64,000 nucleotides of DNA from Reticulitermes speratus (taxonomy: Eukaryota; Arthropoda; Insecta; Blattodea; Rhinotermitidae). The DNA lies in NCBI GenBank assembly GCA_021186555.1, contig JAJKFL010000011.1, positions 10,316,001 to 10,380,000 on the forward strand, read 5' to 3'. The notes under the pieces are model-generated. The model did not search any database. It was given only the letters and a program-made list of their open reading frames with translations, and was not told the origin of the DNA. Below, in pieces: positions 36,124 through 48,725 of this stretch; within the stretch, counting starts at the first letter, position 1, and every line of letters starts with the position of its first letter. Position numbers and translations under genes: made by a program.

Positions 36124-36562
36124 TATATTATTTTATGATAAACACTGAATAATCAGGGCCAGATTTAGCGTTAGCCACAAGAGACCTGGACGTAAGGACA
36201 TGTGATTTTGGAGTGCTATTTTTTTTGCTCTCTGTCTCTCCTTTACGCGATTCTTATCTGGGCCACTAGTTTCATTTTGTTCCACATAGTGCATATAATT
36301 TTGCTTTACTAAAATACCTTTGTCCCTTTATTAATTTCTATATGATAGGCTATAATATATTTGTTATTTAATAGCTTGATTCTCATTTTTTTCATTTAAA
36401 ACTTATTTAATACATTATTTTGGATGTAATTTATTTAACTTATTTTATATGTAGATTATAGACTATGTATAACTTGAATTATGCACCAACAACTTTGGGG
36501 GTACAAAGTTGAAGAGAAATTATATGTGGGGGTACACAAACAAAAAAGGTTGAATACCACTG
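36044..36562. mobile_element. Non-autonomous hAT element (MITE) with perfect 8-bp target duplication
   Basis: The terminal inverted repeats are cagtggtattcaacct at the left and aggttgaataccactg at the right (16 bp, perfect). The flanks are tgttaaac on both sides (36036-36043 and 36563-36570), the 8-bp duplication expected of hAT. CAGTGGT-TCAACC is the terminus of Charlie-type hATs. Both subterminal regions carry a ggggta(c/t) motif. The 519-bp interior has an A16(AT)n tract and no transposase. Confidence 0.92.
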
Positions 36563-36570
36563 TGTTAAAC

Positions 36571-37620
36571 AAACCCTGAGAATCAGAAACAAACCCTACA
36601 CACAGGTTCACTGCTGTTTAAATTAAACATCATCTAGTATGTTGTACCCTATCCAATGCTCTCTCAAGGGTTTCAGTTTCATCGTATCAACAGCATGAGA
36701 GAGGGCAGTGTTGTATTTAATGGTGCGATAAACAACAAAAATCATTATATAGTGTCAATGGTGAACAAACGAAACTTAGTACACAGCATTGGTCGAATGG
36801 CACTAACCGTGGACAATGAAAGAACTTGAAGAAAAACCTGTCCCAGTGCCACTTTGTCCACTACAGAATCGACGCGGACTGGAGTGGTACAAAGCTCGGC
36901 CTCTGTGGTGATAGGCTTGTCTGCCTGAGCAGTTTTTGCAAAATGAGATTACCACCTGACCCACTCATTCCAGTAAGAAGCAACTGTTGTTTGGGGGTGG
37001 AGGCACTTGCTGGTTTAAATCCAAGTGAGATAATGTTGCAAGATGGCCTCATGCAAGAAAGACCACAAAAATCTATAGACCAAATTACTTGTTACAACAA
37101 TTATATATCTGCTTTCTGATTCATAGTCCAAATAGCATGCAAATTCCTTACAAAGCACCAAATTCTCAATTAAACAACACGCATCATTAAGTTTAAAATA
37201 TTTGTTGCATATCCAATCACCACCATCGTTGGATGCCTGATAATAAGAAAGCACATATTTATCATACGATGAAAAAGGTTTCATACTGATCCCACTGCCC
37301 CTGAAACCATCCAGCACTAGCCCACGAAATGGGCAAGACAATTTACCATTTCCCACAAGTCCTTTAATCAATACACAGATCAAGCATTATATTTTAAATC
37401 TGAAGCCAAACTGTTTAACACACACTTCAATGTCTTTAAGTAGGCAATGAGCAACATGAGGCCAGTGTGGCCCTTCTACTGATGCGGCATACAATCTAAT
37501 TTCAGAAACAAGAAACAAAAAAAAATTATATTAGACAATTATTTTATCCACACTGATACAAAAACCTAAGAAGTATATTTCATAACACTGCACTTCTTGA
37601 TTTCTATTAATTCTATTTAC
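36571..37620. other. Anonymous DNA with possible repeat
   Basis: The 36820-36960 segment (ctgtcccagtgccactttgtccacta... gcctctgtggtgataggc) looks like a dispersed, perhaps SINE-like, repeat, but I cannot name it. No exon is supported. Confidence 0.3.
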
Positions 37621-39365
37621 CTCATGATAACTTTCCAATCCCCTTTACTGGTATCTCCACCTTGCCGTGGTAGAGGGGCTTGTGAGTTCCAGTGACCCTG
37701 AGAGCTAAGCCGGCGCTAGCATTGCTACCAGTAGGGTCTCCCAAGCCGGACAGATCAAGAGTGTAGGAACCAGACGAAGAGAGATGCCTAGGAGTTGGGA
37801 AATCCAATAAAAACTCCCCTGATGCCGTAAGCAGCGACATCAGTAGCGACTTGAAGCACAGAGCAAATGATGCTGATCGAGATGGTTCATGATCGTGTAG
37901 CAACAGGCGTGACCAGAGTGGTCTGAACGGCTGCTGTACTGCGATGTGGAAAGCAAATGGAAAAACTACCACATTATTACTTTTCCTGGATAGTCTCTTC
38001 CAGAAACAGAGACAAATGTAAGATGCTTCCTCTGGAGACGAAACAATTCGGAGGTAAACTACTCCCCCATTCGGATCTCTGGGGGGGAGTGTTTCTAGGG
38101 GAGACACCATGCGGTAGGAGTTACAGCGAGGAATACAGACAAAAGCAGAAGATGCAGAAGAAACATCACAGCTACAAGATAGGCACTTGGAACGTTAAGG
38201 ACCTTGAATCAAGGAGTACAGTGTATTATTCCGGGGTGAAACAGTTGAAAGAGGCGTAGCAATAGTGGTGCATAAAAGCATAGTGAAAAGTGTTGTTAAG
38301 AAGGGTGTGTGTAGTGACAGAATCATTGCTGTTAAGTCAAAGGCATTTTGATAGTGCAAGTGTACGTGCCAACATCGGAGTATGAAGATGACGAAGTGGA
38401 AGAGCTGTATGATATAATTGAAGAAATTCTTGAAGAGGATGGAAAAGGCGAGACAAATATGATTATAATGGGAGATTGGAACTGTGGTTGGAGACAAAGC
38501 ACAACACAACATTGTTGGACCATATGGACTGGGAAGGAGAAATCAGACAGGTCAAATGCTCGTTCACTTCTGTTATAACCAACACATGGTTCAAAAAGCC
38601 TGAAAGACTGTACACCTTGAAAGCACCAGTGGATAGGATTCGACATGAATTGGACTATGTACTAGTGAAACAGCGATTCATGAATAGTATGAACGATGTG
38701 CAGACACTGCCAGGAGCAGATACTGACTCTGACCACAACTTACTGATGGAAAAGATCTGCACCAGATTGAAGAAAATCATAAGGTTCCAAAAGCGAAAAC
38801 CAAGATGGGATTTGGAGAAGTTACATGCTCAACGACAGAAAGTGCACGACAGTCTAGAAGAAAAACTTGGTGCAATCAAACGTGAAAGTGGGAATGTGGA
38901 AGTATAGTGGAACAATATCAAGAAATGTGTGTTAAATACTATGAGTGATTTGGTTGCAAATGTGGAGAGGAGAGCAAGAAAGCCATGGATTACACAGATG
39001 ATCAATAAAATGGATGAATGAAGATCAATTGGACCCATCACGCGAGAAATGAAGAAGTATTACACAGAGTCGAGGAGGAGAGGAATATCCTACATACAAT
39101 AAAAATAAGGCTAACTGGATTGGTCACATCTTGCGCAGAAACTGGCTTCTGAAACACGTCATTGAAGGAAAGTTAAGAGGGAAGGATAGAAAAGATGGGA
39201 AGACGAGGAGGAAGGCGTAAGCAGCTACTGGACAACCTTAAGGAAAAGAGAAGATACTGGAAATTGAAAGAGGAAGAACTGGATCGTACCCTGTGGAGAA
39301 CTCGCTTTGGAAGAGGTTATGGACATGTCGCAAGAGAGACTACAGAACGTTGAACCTTCCAATGC
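37621..39365 (+). mobile_element. Non-LTR retrotransposon lacking its reverse transcriptase
   Basis: A 5' leader of about 500 bp is followed by endonuclease blocks: HSYKIGTWNVKDLES (about 38170-38215), YYSG and ERG-AIVVHKSIVKSV, VQVYVPTSEYEDDEVEELYDIIEEIL (38350-38430), IIMGDWN (about 38465), and ITNTWFKKPERLYTLKAP, DYVLVKQRF, LPGADTDSDHNLL (38570-38750). After about 39060 it jumps to the C-terminus: ERNILHTIK, GRRGGRRKQLLDNLKEKR and LDRTLWRTRFGRGYG. About 2 kb, the whole reverse transcriptase, is missing. The type resembles elements annotated as craniofacial development protein 2-like. The clade (RTE/Bov-B versus a relative) is uncertain. Frame changes occur around 38230, 38350 and 38480. 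Confidence 0.8.
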
Positions 39366-40362
39366 TCAGTGAACATGCAAGGAAAATGTCTTTCTGAAGT
39401 ACTTATATTTGTGAACAGTTTTTTTTCAAAGATAAATATTGTGAAGAACCATAAAGAAATCAACTTGCCAATGAAATATTAGAGAGCTGTCTTCGTGTTG
39501 CAACTTCTCAAACATCTCCAGATATTACGACATAATAAGCAGTGTCAGTTTTCTCACTGAAGTTCTTTTTTCTTAAACAGTAAATAAACAAGTGCAACAG
39601 AAAGAATAAATGGAAGGCAAATGAAATTATTTGTGTGCTCAGTTCATTTCACTTACGATTTATTATAAGAGAGAGAAGTACTTACTTGGCAAGATTAGTT
39701 TCGAATATCACAATATTTTACCACCCCAATATTGTCAATACTGATGACGGTATTATCATTAATGACACGTAAGTAAAGAAATATAAATATTATTTGTAAT
39801 GAGCCCATATTTTTTCTCTTTATTTGCTCCTCACACCCAAAATCTTGTCCACCAGCGTCTTAAACAACAAATTCTTTCTCTTACAAACTGAACACAACCT
39901 GCCAAGTTTCAAACACTCAATAACTGGGCGTTCTGTCTTTGAAGACTGTTGAAACTGGTGAAGGACTGACATCATAAACAAACCAAACAAAAAAAGCAAC
40001 TCACCTCTTTCTGATCTCTTTAGTATTATGTGGGTGCCAGAAGTCGTCAGAGCTGGAATTACACAGCGGGAGGAAGTTTACACTATACTGTACCCCGAAA
40101 ACATCAGTTCACTTACCTGTACTACAGCATAACAAAATCAGACATATATAATTCCACATCCATGTTAGACCACTACCACTGTTACCATCAGTGTTATCAC
40201 TGTTGACCAAGTTAATTATTAAGTTATCTACAATGGTCTCCATAATAGCAATAATACAAATTTCAGTGTACATTACATACTGACAATTGTGGGTCCAATC
40301 ATATTTCCTCACACTCCTGATCTCTTCTTGCACAAGTGTTTCCACTCCCATTAGCGACTTAT
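39366..40362. other. Anonymous DNA
   Basis: Nothing recognised. Confidence 0.3.
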
Positions 40363-40640
40363 CTCCAGTCCATATTGTGGTACCCTACACAGGCCTTACT
40401 TTGAAACCAGGCTAACTCAACCTCAGTGAGGGTACTGGAGTTCTTATTCACCAAGGGGCAAAGCAGCTGGGGCATGAAGTTGACCACTCAACTTTATGTA
40501 GAGCCAAGGTTAAGAATGAATACAGCTATACCTCTATTCCCCCGATATGCCTTCATGGTATGGACACGGGCTGCACTTCTATAGAGTAATCGGTACAGTC
40601 ACTCGCTACAGGCTAGATGGTCTGGTGTTTGGACCTTGAT
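40363..40640 (+). repeat. SINE-like repeat, plus copy
   Basis: It shares with the inverted copy at 46258-46545 the strings caccaagggg/caccaagggtgg, tgaagttgaccactcaac, ccaaggttaagaatga-t-cagctata and tgccttcatgg-atgga. About 60-70 percent similar by eye. The tRNA-like head is eroded here. Confidence 0.55.
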
Positions 40641-43369
40641 GGGAATGATATTGTTCTCCACACATCCAATTGCCCTGGGGCCCACCCAGCCTCCTTCACA
40701 ATGGGTACTACGGCACCTTCCCAGTCATGAAGCGGCCCAGTCATGATACTGCCCACCAACCCCCATCTAGCGCCCAGATTAATCTGTACAACTGCACCTC
40801 TAGTCCCAACTATCGAACTAATAAAAAAACTGCAAATTTTGCCATATATTCTTCACATGGCACTCTGTGTCCTAGCTTAACTTGTAACATGATAATCATA
40901 AAGGGTGTTGCCAAATTTGGAATAACCTTCTCTTTCACACATAAGGCGGTTGCCAGATTTTAAATAACCTTTTTTTTAGCCATTTTTAAAAAATATCACA
41001 GTTAATTTGCCACTGGTAATTGCCCCATCACTCTACCCACCCTGTAGCCTAACAAACTTTGACAAAATCACCACGTATACCATGACAAACAACAGTGCAT
41101 CTGTTATGCATTTACGTTAATTGCGATTACCACACATTCTTCATTCTGCCAAAACTTACAAAACACCGTATTTGCATACACCAAACTTTCATCCAGGTAC
41201 AAGAATGGCTCATCTTCCTTCCTAACTTGTCTTATTCGCTATATATGTACACTTACAGTTCACATTATTCTTCCATTCAATTAACATTTCTTTTGCTGGA
41301 CCCACACATTTTCCACTTTAGCCCTACTCCTTTCAATATCTACCTGTAGTAGTAAATTCTGAATCAAACTTAATCCTTTCCTTTAACACAGGGAGAAACT
41401 TCTTGTAATCAGTACTATCTTTAGCAATAAATAAAAATCTTAATAAATAATGTCCTTTACTATCCATCAGTCAGTAATCGTCCTCTGCATTTCGGACATT
41501 TATGCACTTTTCCAGCTGTTGTCAATCAAGACCTATTTATTATGTGCAATTCTTGCTTTTGTTCCTTATGCAATATATTCTTGGTAGCAACAAATTGCAG
41601 TATTCTGCAGCTCTTGCAGTGGCCTTTGTGATGGGAACACAAAGATATTTCTCTTCTGCTGCTTCATCAAAACACTCTGTTATGTCTGCTATAATTTTAT
41701 TCCTTGCAATGAATTGTTACTCCATGCTTCATTTGTTCCTACATCATAATTATGTAGATGCAAAGGAATACAACAAACAGAGCACCACATACAACAGAAA
41801 ACTGAAATTACTAATTTGCACAAAAAAAAATTTTGTTGATCTGAAGTGAGCTATGTCTGAGGCAAAAATAGTGTTAATTAACAGCTACCACCCAACCCAC
41901 CTATGTACTGCCGTCCATGCCAACTTGTGGCATGCACGTATCACACTATATCCATTTTAGTTGCCAATGATAGCATCTGATGGTCTTTCACCACAATTAA
42001 AAGAACTGTCACAATCACTACCACATATTTTTAAAGGTAAGTGAAAAGTCAAAAAGAAAATGTGTCAGCACATGCCAAAGCAGGTTCAAATGAACACCCT
42101 AATGATGTGACAGTCCATCTTATCAGTGCCTGCAAAGAAATATTTGTTTGTAGATTAGATTACATGCAACTGAATTTCAATAAGGAAAAGTAAAATTTAT
42201 CCCAATTGTGACCAAGGTCTGTTACACCATAACCCACGGGAATGTAACGTCTCATGTGTAACTGAAGCAGTACACCACCTCTAAATACATGGAAGGATTA
42301 CCACATTTTTACACACACATATTTCAGCTGACTTTCTTTTCTTCAAGCAATATTCTACATGCATACTTCAAAAAATTCTAACATTACCAGCGCATTGATG
42401 TGGATTACCCTACACATCAGGAATGCATTATGTGGATCATATCTTAAACTTGTGTTTTAAAGAAAAACACTTTACAAATTCAGTATCCTAACCATTAAAA
42501 GACTGAAATGTGTACACAATTTCAGCACTTACCAAAAATAAACTAGCAACTCGCAATGAAAACCCGCCTTTGTGGCTATTATTATACGTATTTATAGGTC
42601 CCAGAATTACACAAAATCAATATCCTGATTACAAGATTAAAATTTGTACATAACTTTCACAACTTAGCAAAAATAAACTTTCAGTTCACCATAAAAACCT
42701 GCCTCTGTAACTGTATAATCAGGTCATAACTGAATAGGTCCCAAAATCAAGACACCAGAAGCTTACACCTTGTGTATATCAAGTTAACATACAACAAAGC
42801 AGCTGCAAAAGTCACAAACACACAGAGCATCATGGGAATTCTTGACACATACCAAATCTTTCCACTGTGCATATACTAGAGAGGAATGACAATGTGGAAT
42901 TCTTGTTGAAGTCTGCTGATGAACATCCTGCATTCCGTGTTAAAATCTGCATCATATATAAAATAAATAGCATGATGTTTCCTACAAAACTAAATATACA
43001 AATGTATAGTAAAAACAGCCAATTGAAAATACCTGTGCCCACCAAAATGTGTGCACCTCCAAAAATATTCAGTACCATAAAGGAATAATCTAAAATGGTC
43101 CATTTTGAAGTAAACATAATGCCTACTCTTTGTGGAAGTTCAAGATAAATTTTGAGTGCAATGGTTTATTTATGAACATGCTGGGTGTCTGAGAACAGTG
43201 TAAAATAGAAGCAAAATTCAAATACAGAAAAACAATTTTTATAAGAACAAAGTAACCTCACTTTCAAAGCATAGATGATCCATCGTTTGGTATCAATGTT
43301 TCACATACATCACTTCTATCATTCCTGTGTACTGAAGGTTGCACATATTCTGTGGTTTGCAGAGATGAA
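40641..43369. other. Anonymous DNA
   Basis: No exon supported. A 115-codon plus-strand frame at 41502-41849 is hydrophobic and Ser-rich with no motif, and was not called as a gene. Confidence 0.3.
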
Positions 43370-44245
43370 ATCCATTACATGTGTTATGTGTGAGTTTCAG
43401 TTAATGTATGGAGGCTCAGCTTCATGCCAAAACTCCATCGCAAAGCAAGAGAGACATCTCACAGAAACTGAAAGTGTTTAAGACAAGTCACTTGACACCC
43501 AAAACATAAGATAAGACATAAGATGATGAATGCATCAGTCACACAATTGTGCATACCCATTCATGAAGGAAGCAGCTACATTATTCATGATGCTGTGCAT
43601 AAATACAGTGAAAACTCTCTCATATCAAGAGCTTTATCCTTTCTCTGACGTACACAAGGCCTGTGGGCAGTAGATGGTAAACATCAGACATCTGCAGTCA
43701 CATTTGCCCCACCATGGCACCAAGACTTGTATCGCGGTGCAAAGTCAGTGGCAAGCATCTGTAACCAGGAGGTAACAGCTTGCTTCGTCTTCATCTCCTG
43801 CAAATTACTTGCCACTCAGGCATTTAAGGAGGCCAAACAGATGGCAATCACTTGGCCCCATACTGACAACCAGACCTCTGAATGGTTATGGCACTATGGC
43901 TGGGAGGTTATGGACCTCCCTCCCCACAGTTCTCAACTCACGCAGAACGATTTCCATCGTGCTGGGCTACTAAGTGATTTGCAACAGATACCGATGTGAA
44001 AACAAGCTATCACCATGGAAAGTAATTTTACAGACATGCCAGAACTGTAACACAACTGCCTAATGTTGCATGGCTGCAGCAGAATAGCACACCACTGATT
44101 ACACTGCCCGTACGCGTAGATGCATGCTTCCCAAACTGAATGAAGCAGTGTCCCCATATTGTGTCCAAAGTGACAAGACTTAACGCCACTGGACTCTCCT
44201 CTATGGGAATACATTAACAATATCACTTACAGTGAGACAATTCTG
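43370..44245 (+). mobile_element. Mosaic of Tc1/mariner-superfamily relics
   Basis: About 43380-43485 gives CEFQLMYGGSASCQNSIAKQERHLTETESV, an eroded form of the IS630-type HTH (F-x-x-YGxxAPSRxSIxxWxxKFxETGSV). About 43835-43990 gives DNQTSEWLWHYGWEVMDLPPHSSQLTQNDFH, the mariner GWEVLDHPPYSPDLAPSDFH block. About 44170-44230 gives DLTPLDSPLWEYINNITY, the SPDLTPLDFFLWGYVK block of a different IS630-like family. Three pieces from at least two families lie in one orientation, so this is a nested or adjacent set of fossils. Confidence 0.5.
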
Positions 44246-45005
44246 GACCTCTGGACCCTCAACACGGCATCACACTAACACACTAATAAGACAGGAGCAG
44301 TGCTGTTTTGACATCTGTCAAGCTATGAAGGGTACCCATATTGAAATGTCACAAACACCACTAACACACAGAAAGAAGACTCAAGCACATACACTATTGA
44401 CCTGCAGTTGTTGTCTTTGTAAGAATATTTTTTACATATGTGGATTTTTCTTTATTTCATACCTTTCTCAGACACCCAGTATGTACCATTGCCCTATTCT
44501 TCCCAACACCTCATCTCACAACCTCATGAACCTGTAACATGGTCTTCATCTGAGAATAAACGTTTTGAGCCACAAAATATTTTTAACAAACTAAGAAGAT
44601 TACCCGTTTGAGAAGCAGAAAGTTATCTAAATAAAAATACAGTTTCTACCTCACAGCAGACAGGCTGCGCCCCCATCACAAAGTCGAATTGGTCAATGCC
44701 GGTGTTTATTCGCAGAATCATATGAAACCCACAAAAACAATAAAGTTAAAAAAGTCTAAGCACTTTATTACTGAAATAAGTGGCATACATGCAGCAAAAG
44801 TTACAATATCCAGCACTTCCAGGACCAAATGGTTGCTGGATGTCATAATTTTCCAGAGATCAGGATGTTATACATACTGTGTATCTCGGTGTGCCTAGCA
44901 ACCTTATGGAGAGACCTAACCATATGTCATTGAATGTCGTGCCCCATTTCCCTGCCGACTTTCAATTCCCTCTCCATCACTGCTTATGGTAACATGATAT
45001 TTATC
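44246..45005. other. Anonymous DNA
   Basis: Nothing recognised. Confidence 0.3.
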
Positions 45006-45552
45006 ACAGGGTGAACGAAAAATGGGTCGCCAAACCTACAGAAGCTGAACCTACACCACATGAACATCGGCCTTCTGAAGCATGATTTCCAAGTTACCCT
45101 CTGCTGATCCCCTAGATAACAATCTATGGGATTCAAATCAGGGGAAGGAGGAGGCCATGCTGTTGGTCCACCCTGTTCTATCCATTGCTCTGGAAATGTT
45201 AAAGAATTCCTGAACCGCAAGAAGAAAATGTGGTGGAGCACAATCATGCATAAACCATAAATGAATCCTGGTCTGCAGATCCACGTCTTGCAACAGCTCA
45301 GGAAGGAGGTTTCATTGAAAATCACAGTAAACGGGCCTAGTCAGATGTGCCAGAAGAATGTAGGTCCCAGAAGTCAGTCTCCTGCAATGCCTGCATGGAA
45401 ACTCAAGGCAATCTGAGCATTTCCTGTAATCGTCAGGAGGCTGTAACTTCAAAACCATGCTTCGGAAGGCCAAGTTCATATAATATTTTCTTGTACTGTG
45501 ATGTATATTCATATTCTGTAACTTTGGCCACGCATGTTTCATTCACTCTGTA
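45006..45552 (-). mobile_element. Internally deleted IS630-like (Tc1/mariner superfamily) element
   Basis: The ends form short inverted repeats (cacagggtgaacgaaa at the left; the inverted right end reads acagagtgaatgaaa). On the minus strand LQPPDDYRKCSDCLEF is followed by LQTRIHLWFMHDCAPPHFL, FPEQWIEQGGPTAWPPPSPDLNPIDCYLGD. This is the WPPRSPDLNPLDFYLWG family, with the catalytic D in MHDCAPPH and the final D of NPID. The N-terminal HTH and part of the core are missing, leaving about 550 bp. Confidence 0.65.
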
Positions 45553-46257
45553 TATGGGCTTTAAAAAAAACCCTGCAAGACACTAATACCTCACCCATAT
45601 AACCATCACAACACGGGCCTGTTAAAGGAACAGCCAACTACAATGAGCCTCTTAGTCAATGTCTGGTTAACAGAGGTTTCCAGATCATCCAATGCCAGGT
45701 ATTACAGCTTTTTACTGCAGTAACCACTGTGCTTTAATGGGTTAAGTAGCCATTTTAAATCAATTTCATTAATCCTAGAAAATAAAGACTGGTATTAATC
45801 CTGTATTATTACCATATTTGAAGGTCATACCGAGAACAGAGGTGCTTTTCAAATCACAAATCACTTGTCTACTTTAAAGACAGAGAAAGTAAGTTTCCTC
45901 TGAAACATTCATAACCAGCTACCAGACTACATGGTATTACAGTATATTCCAGATGACAAGAAACTTCATAGTCACTGCCACGAAAATATTTAATCCCAAA
46001 TCAACAAAACAGGTTGCAATGACGAGGCTTAAACCTGCAATTACCATTCAGTGTCTGATATAAATAAACACAAAATGTATACAGAAAACTTAAAAAATAA
46101 TACTGCTCTACAAAAATGAAAATTATACATTCACCTTTACTTGGGAGAAAACAGGCTGGAAATATTTCAAGCAAAGCTGGACACCACTAATGGGTACAGA
46201 ACTTTACCTAACTCTATTGAACATGACTTCAGTGATGAAATGATTGAGGTAAAGTTA
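45553..46257. other. Anonymous DNA
   Basis: Nothing recognised. Confidence 0.3.
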
Positions 46258-46545
46258 AAGCTGTTCCACTCCATGCCATGAAGGCACACAGCGGAAGCAG
46301 GAGTATAGCTGAACTCATTCTAAACCTCGGCACTTGACAAGAGGTGAGTTGTCCACTTCACACACAGGCTGCTTCATTGCCAGGCAAGGGCCACCCTTGG
46401 TGTCCACCAAGTAGCAGGCTGTGTGGGCCTCTGAGCCAATATGGATGTTTTGGAGATGAAACACACCCCCGACCCTCTGGAAATTGAACCCCAGATCGTC
46501 CACTCCACAGACTATTCACTATAACAATCACACTATCCTTCACTT
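46258..46545 (-). repeat. tRNA-headed SINE, minus copy (best-preserved)
   Basis: On the minus strand the head reads gattgttatagtgaatag...gtggacgatctggggttcaatttcc, containing the B-box-like ggttcaatttcc. The body starts gagggtcgggggtgtgtttc and ends with the shared ccttcatggcatgg string. Same family as 40363-40640 in opposite orientation. Genomic mobilisation would be by a LINE in trans. Confidence 0.6.
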
Positions 46546-46962
46546 CACAAATAGTACACATCACAGAGAAATTAGGCCTTTGCTTCAATTTCCTCATCAC
46601 TGAAGTTTCATGTTTTAAGTGATAGTGTCAACTTCAGACTTGCAGCGAGCAGAGGGGGAGTACAAAAAGTACAGCAGTCACTCTGCAAGTATTAACATTC
46701 AATGCATGAGAAGAATCCGGCACACAAGTAAAAGGCTGACCCATTCCATCAGCTGGCATGCAGATATTTCACTTATAACTGACATTTCTCAATTTATGCA
46801 ATAAGTTCTTTTCTATCAAACAATTCTGAATCAACTAAACAGGAAGTTATAGAGTTAATGGCATCAACCCTCACACCTTAAACGTGACATTCTATGGGTT
46901 ATGTACTGTTTCCTAATGACATATGAGAGAAGAAAATATTTCACTCTTTATGACTTATAAAT
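46546..46962. other. Anonymous DNA
   Basis: Nothing recognised. Confidence 0.3.
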
Positions 46963-47028
46963 GGTGATTGAAAGGGGGGGGGGGAGGAATACACGGTGAT
47001 TGAAAGGGGGGGGGGGGGGGGGATACAC
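46963..47028 (+). repeat. Two-copy repeat with long G runs
   Basis: A unit of about 32 bp, ggtgattgaaa-G(n)-(gaggaa)tacac, is repeated directly. The G runs are 11 (46974-46984) and 17 (47006-47022) long. Likely replication slippage. Capable of forming G-quadruplex-type structure. Confidence 0.85.
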
Positions 47029-48299
47029 ATCATGCAAAGTGGCCAGCCAGCACTCAGTCACTGACACTAACCAGCTGAAAAATAGCTGCAATATCTGAGC
47101 TCCAGATATCAGGAATGCACCTATAATAAAGTAATGATCTAACAAATTAGTAAACTGTCTCACTAAACTTCAACTGTACACAATGTTACCTGATGAGATC
47201 ACTGCAACCTGTTGACTATAAGTACGTATTATCTCATATAAAGAAAATCACAAGGTATGGTTTTTGTTTTCGGTGTCATATCCAAGGCATAAGGCTATAT
47301 TAAAAATTTACATATATATAAAATTATACAAGTTACATAAAATTAATATTTGTGCACTTTAAGGAAAATCTTATTTACTCAAACTTTTTAGCGTATATTA
47401 TTACTTAAATCTGGTATCATAGGAAATAAATAGAACAGTGAATTAAAGCAACAGCTTTAATCTTACCAAATTCTATAATCATCCCTTAAAGGGGAAAGCT
47501 CAGTTTCATCCCAAGTGCCTTCCTGTGCTGTATGATGCAACTCTAGGCGTTGAAGAGTGCACTGCTGGCTGCTCCAATCCATCCTGCGTCCAATATCAAC
47601 CCACACCCTCTTACCAAATATCTTCCACATCTCTCGTAAGCCAAAATGGAAGAAAGAAGAAAACCTGTTTCCTCAGCAACATCCAGAATTGTTACAGTTT
47701 TGTGAAAATCATCCAATGGTTTTGCAGCATGACCCCTTTCAGACTTGGTCACCACTTATATGCACAGCATATCCAAAATATTTCCTGAATTTCTTTTTCT
47801 TCACATGCTTCTTCATTAATATCCTAGTTCCACATAAATCACTGCCAAGTTATATCACATGGCATATACACAAAGCTTCAGTCCATGTTGCACAAAAATT
47901 ATACACCCCTCAAAGAAAGGTAACACCCATATACTGTAATTTCAGGAACACATAATATGCTTTTTCCTCCAGAAAAATGTTTATAAAATTGTCCTGTGTC
48001 TTACGGTCTGTCAATATCACCTTCACAGCAACTGACATCCCCACACTCACTGGCAGGATACCAGTGGTCATCACGATTTGTCCTTGGTGTGACAGAAAGC
48101 TGCAATGTTCCTTGCACTAGTTGTTCAGCAGCATGCAGTGATATTGAATTTACTAAAAAGCAGTTTGTTCTTGGAACAGATGAGGGTTCTTGTATACTGT
48201 AGGTTCCAACCAAAATGCTACTGTATGCAAAACAGCACAGTAACAGATAGGGTAGTCAAACGCATTTTGGTCCATCCCCAGCCAACAAAATATGTGAAT
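47029..48299. other. Anonymous DNA
   Basis: Frames at 47525-47955 have no recognisable domain. No exon is supported. Confidence 0.3.
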
Positions 48300-48725
48300 G
48301 GATGAAGAAAGAGGAAGCGTTAAAGAAGCTGGGAAAGAATAAACACTGTTCATAGGCATATTTCACAATGGCCTGACCTAGAATCAGAGGTAAAGATCTG
48401 GATAACAGATGACAAAAATGGGTAATTCATGTGTATGCAAAAATAATCATTTTTAAGTGACAGAATGGGTGGTTACACACACCACTGATTCTGCTGGGAT
48501 AACTTCTTAGTATTAGAGATTTATGAAGAAGCATGAACCATAGAACATAAGAAAACTGTTCTTCAAGAAACATGACATCAGTAAAGCCCTTGATGGTACT
48601 GATGATGACAATGCTGTCCGAAAAAGTGTATCTTCAAACAGCAACAGTAATGATGAACATGACTGTTATAGTGAAGATTTTAAGGAATTATATAAACAGA
48701 AACATCATACTGCACTACCTGTTTG
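48300..48725 (+). mobile_element. pogo/Tigger relic with the middle of the gene missing
   Basis: The N-terminal region gives MKKEEALKKLGKNK, then WPDLESEVKIWITDDKNG (a CENP-B-type HTH: WPELExEVxxWIxxxRQNG) and RFMKKHE (corresponding to WCYRFMKRH). It then jumps straight to FFKKHDISKALDGTDDDNA, the C-terminal FKKCxISNALDGTEDD motif, and an acidic tail. The catalytic DDE part is gone. Frame changes are present. Confidence 0.6.

Noticed and set aside
37015-37383. 122-codon minus-strand frame
   Set aside because: No conserved block. Part of its opposite strand looks like dispersed repeat sequence.
41502-41849. 115-codon hydrophobic open frame
   Set aside because: No signal-peptide logic, no family motif and no splice context. 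Length is compatible with chance.
42830-43117. 95-codon minus-strand frame resembling a membrane protein
   Set aside because: Hydrophobicity comes from AT-rich codons. The opposite strand is equally open and no conserved motif is present.
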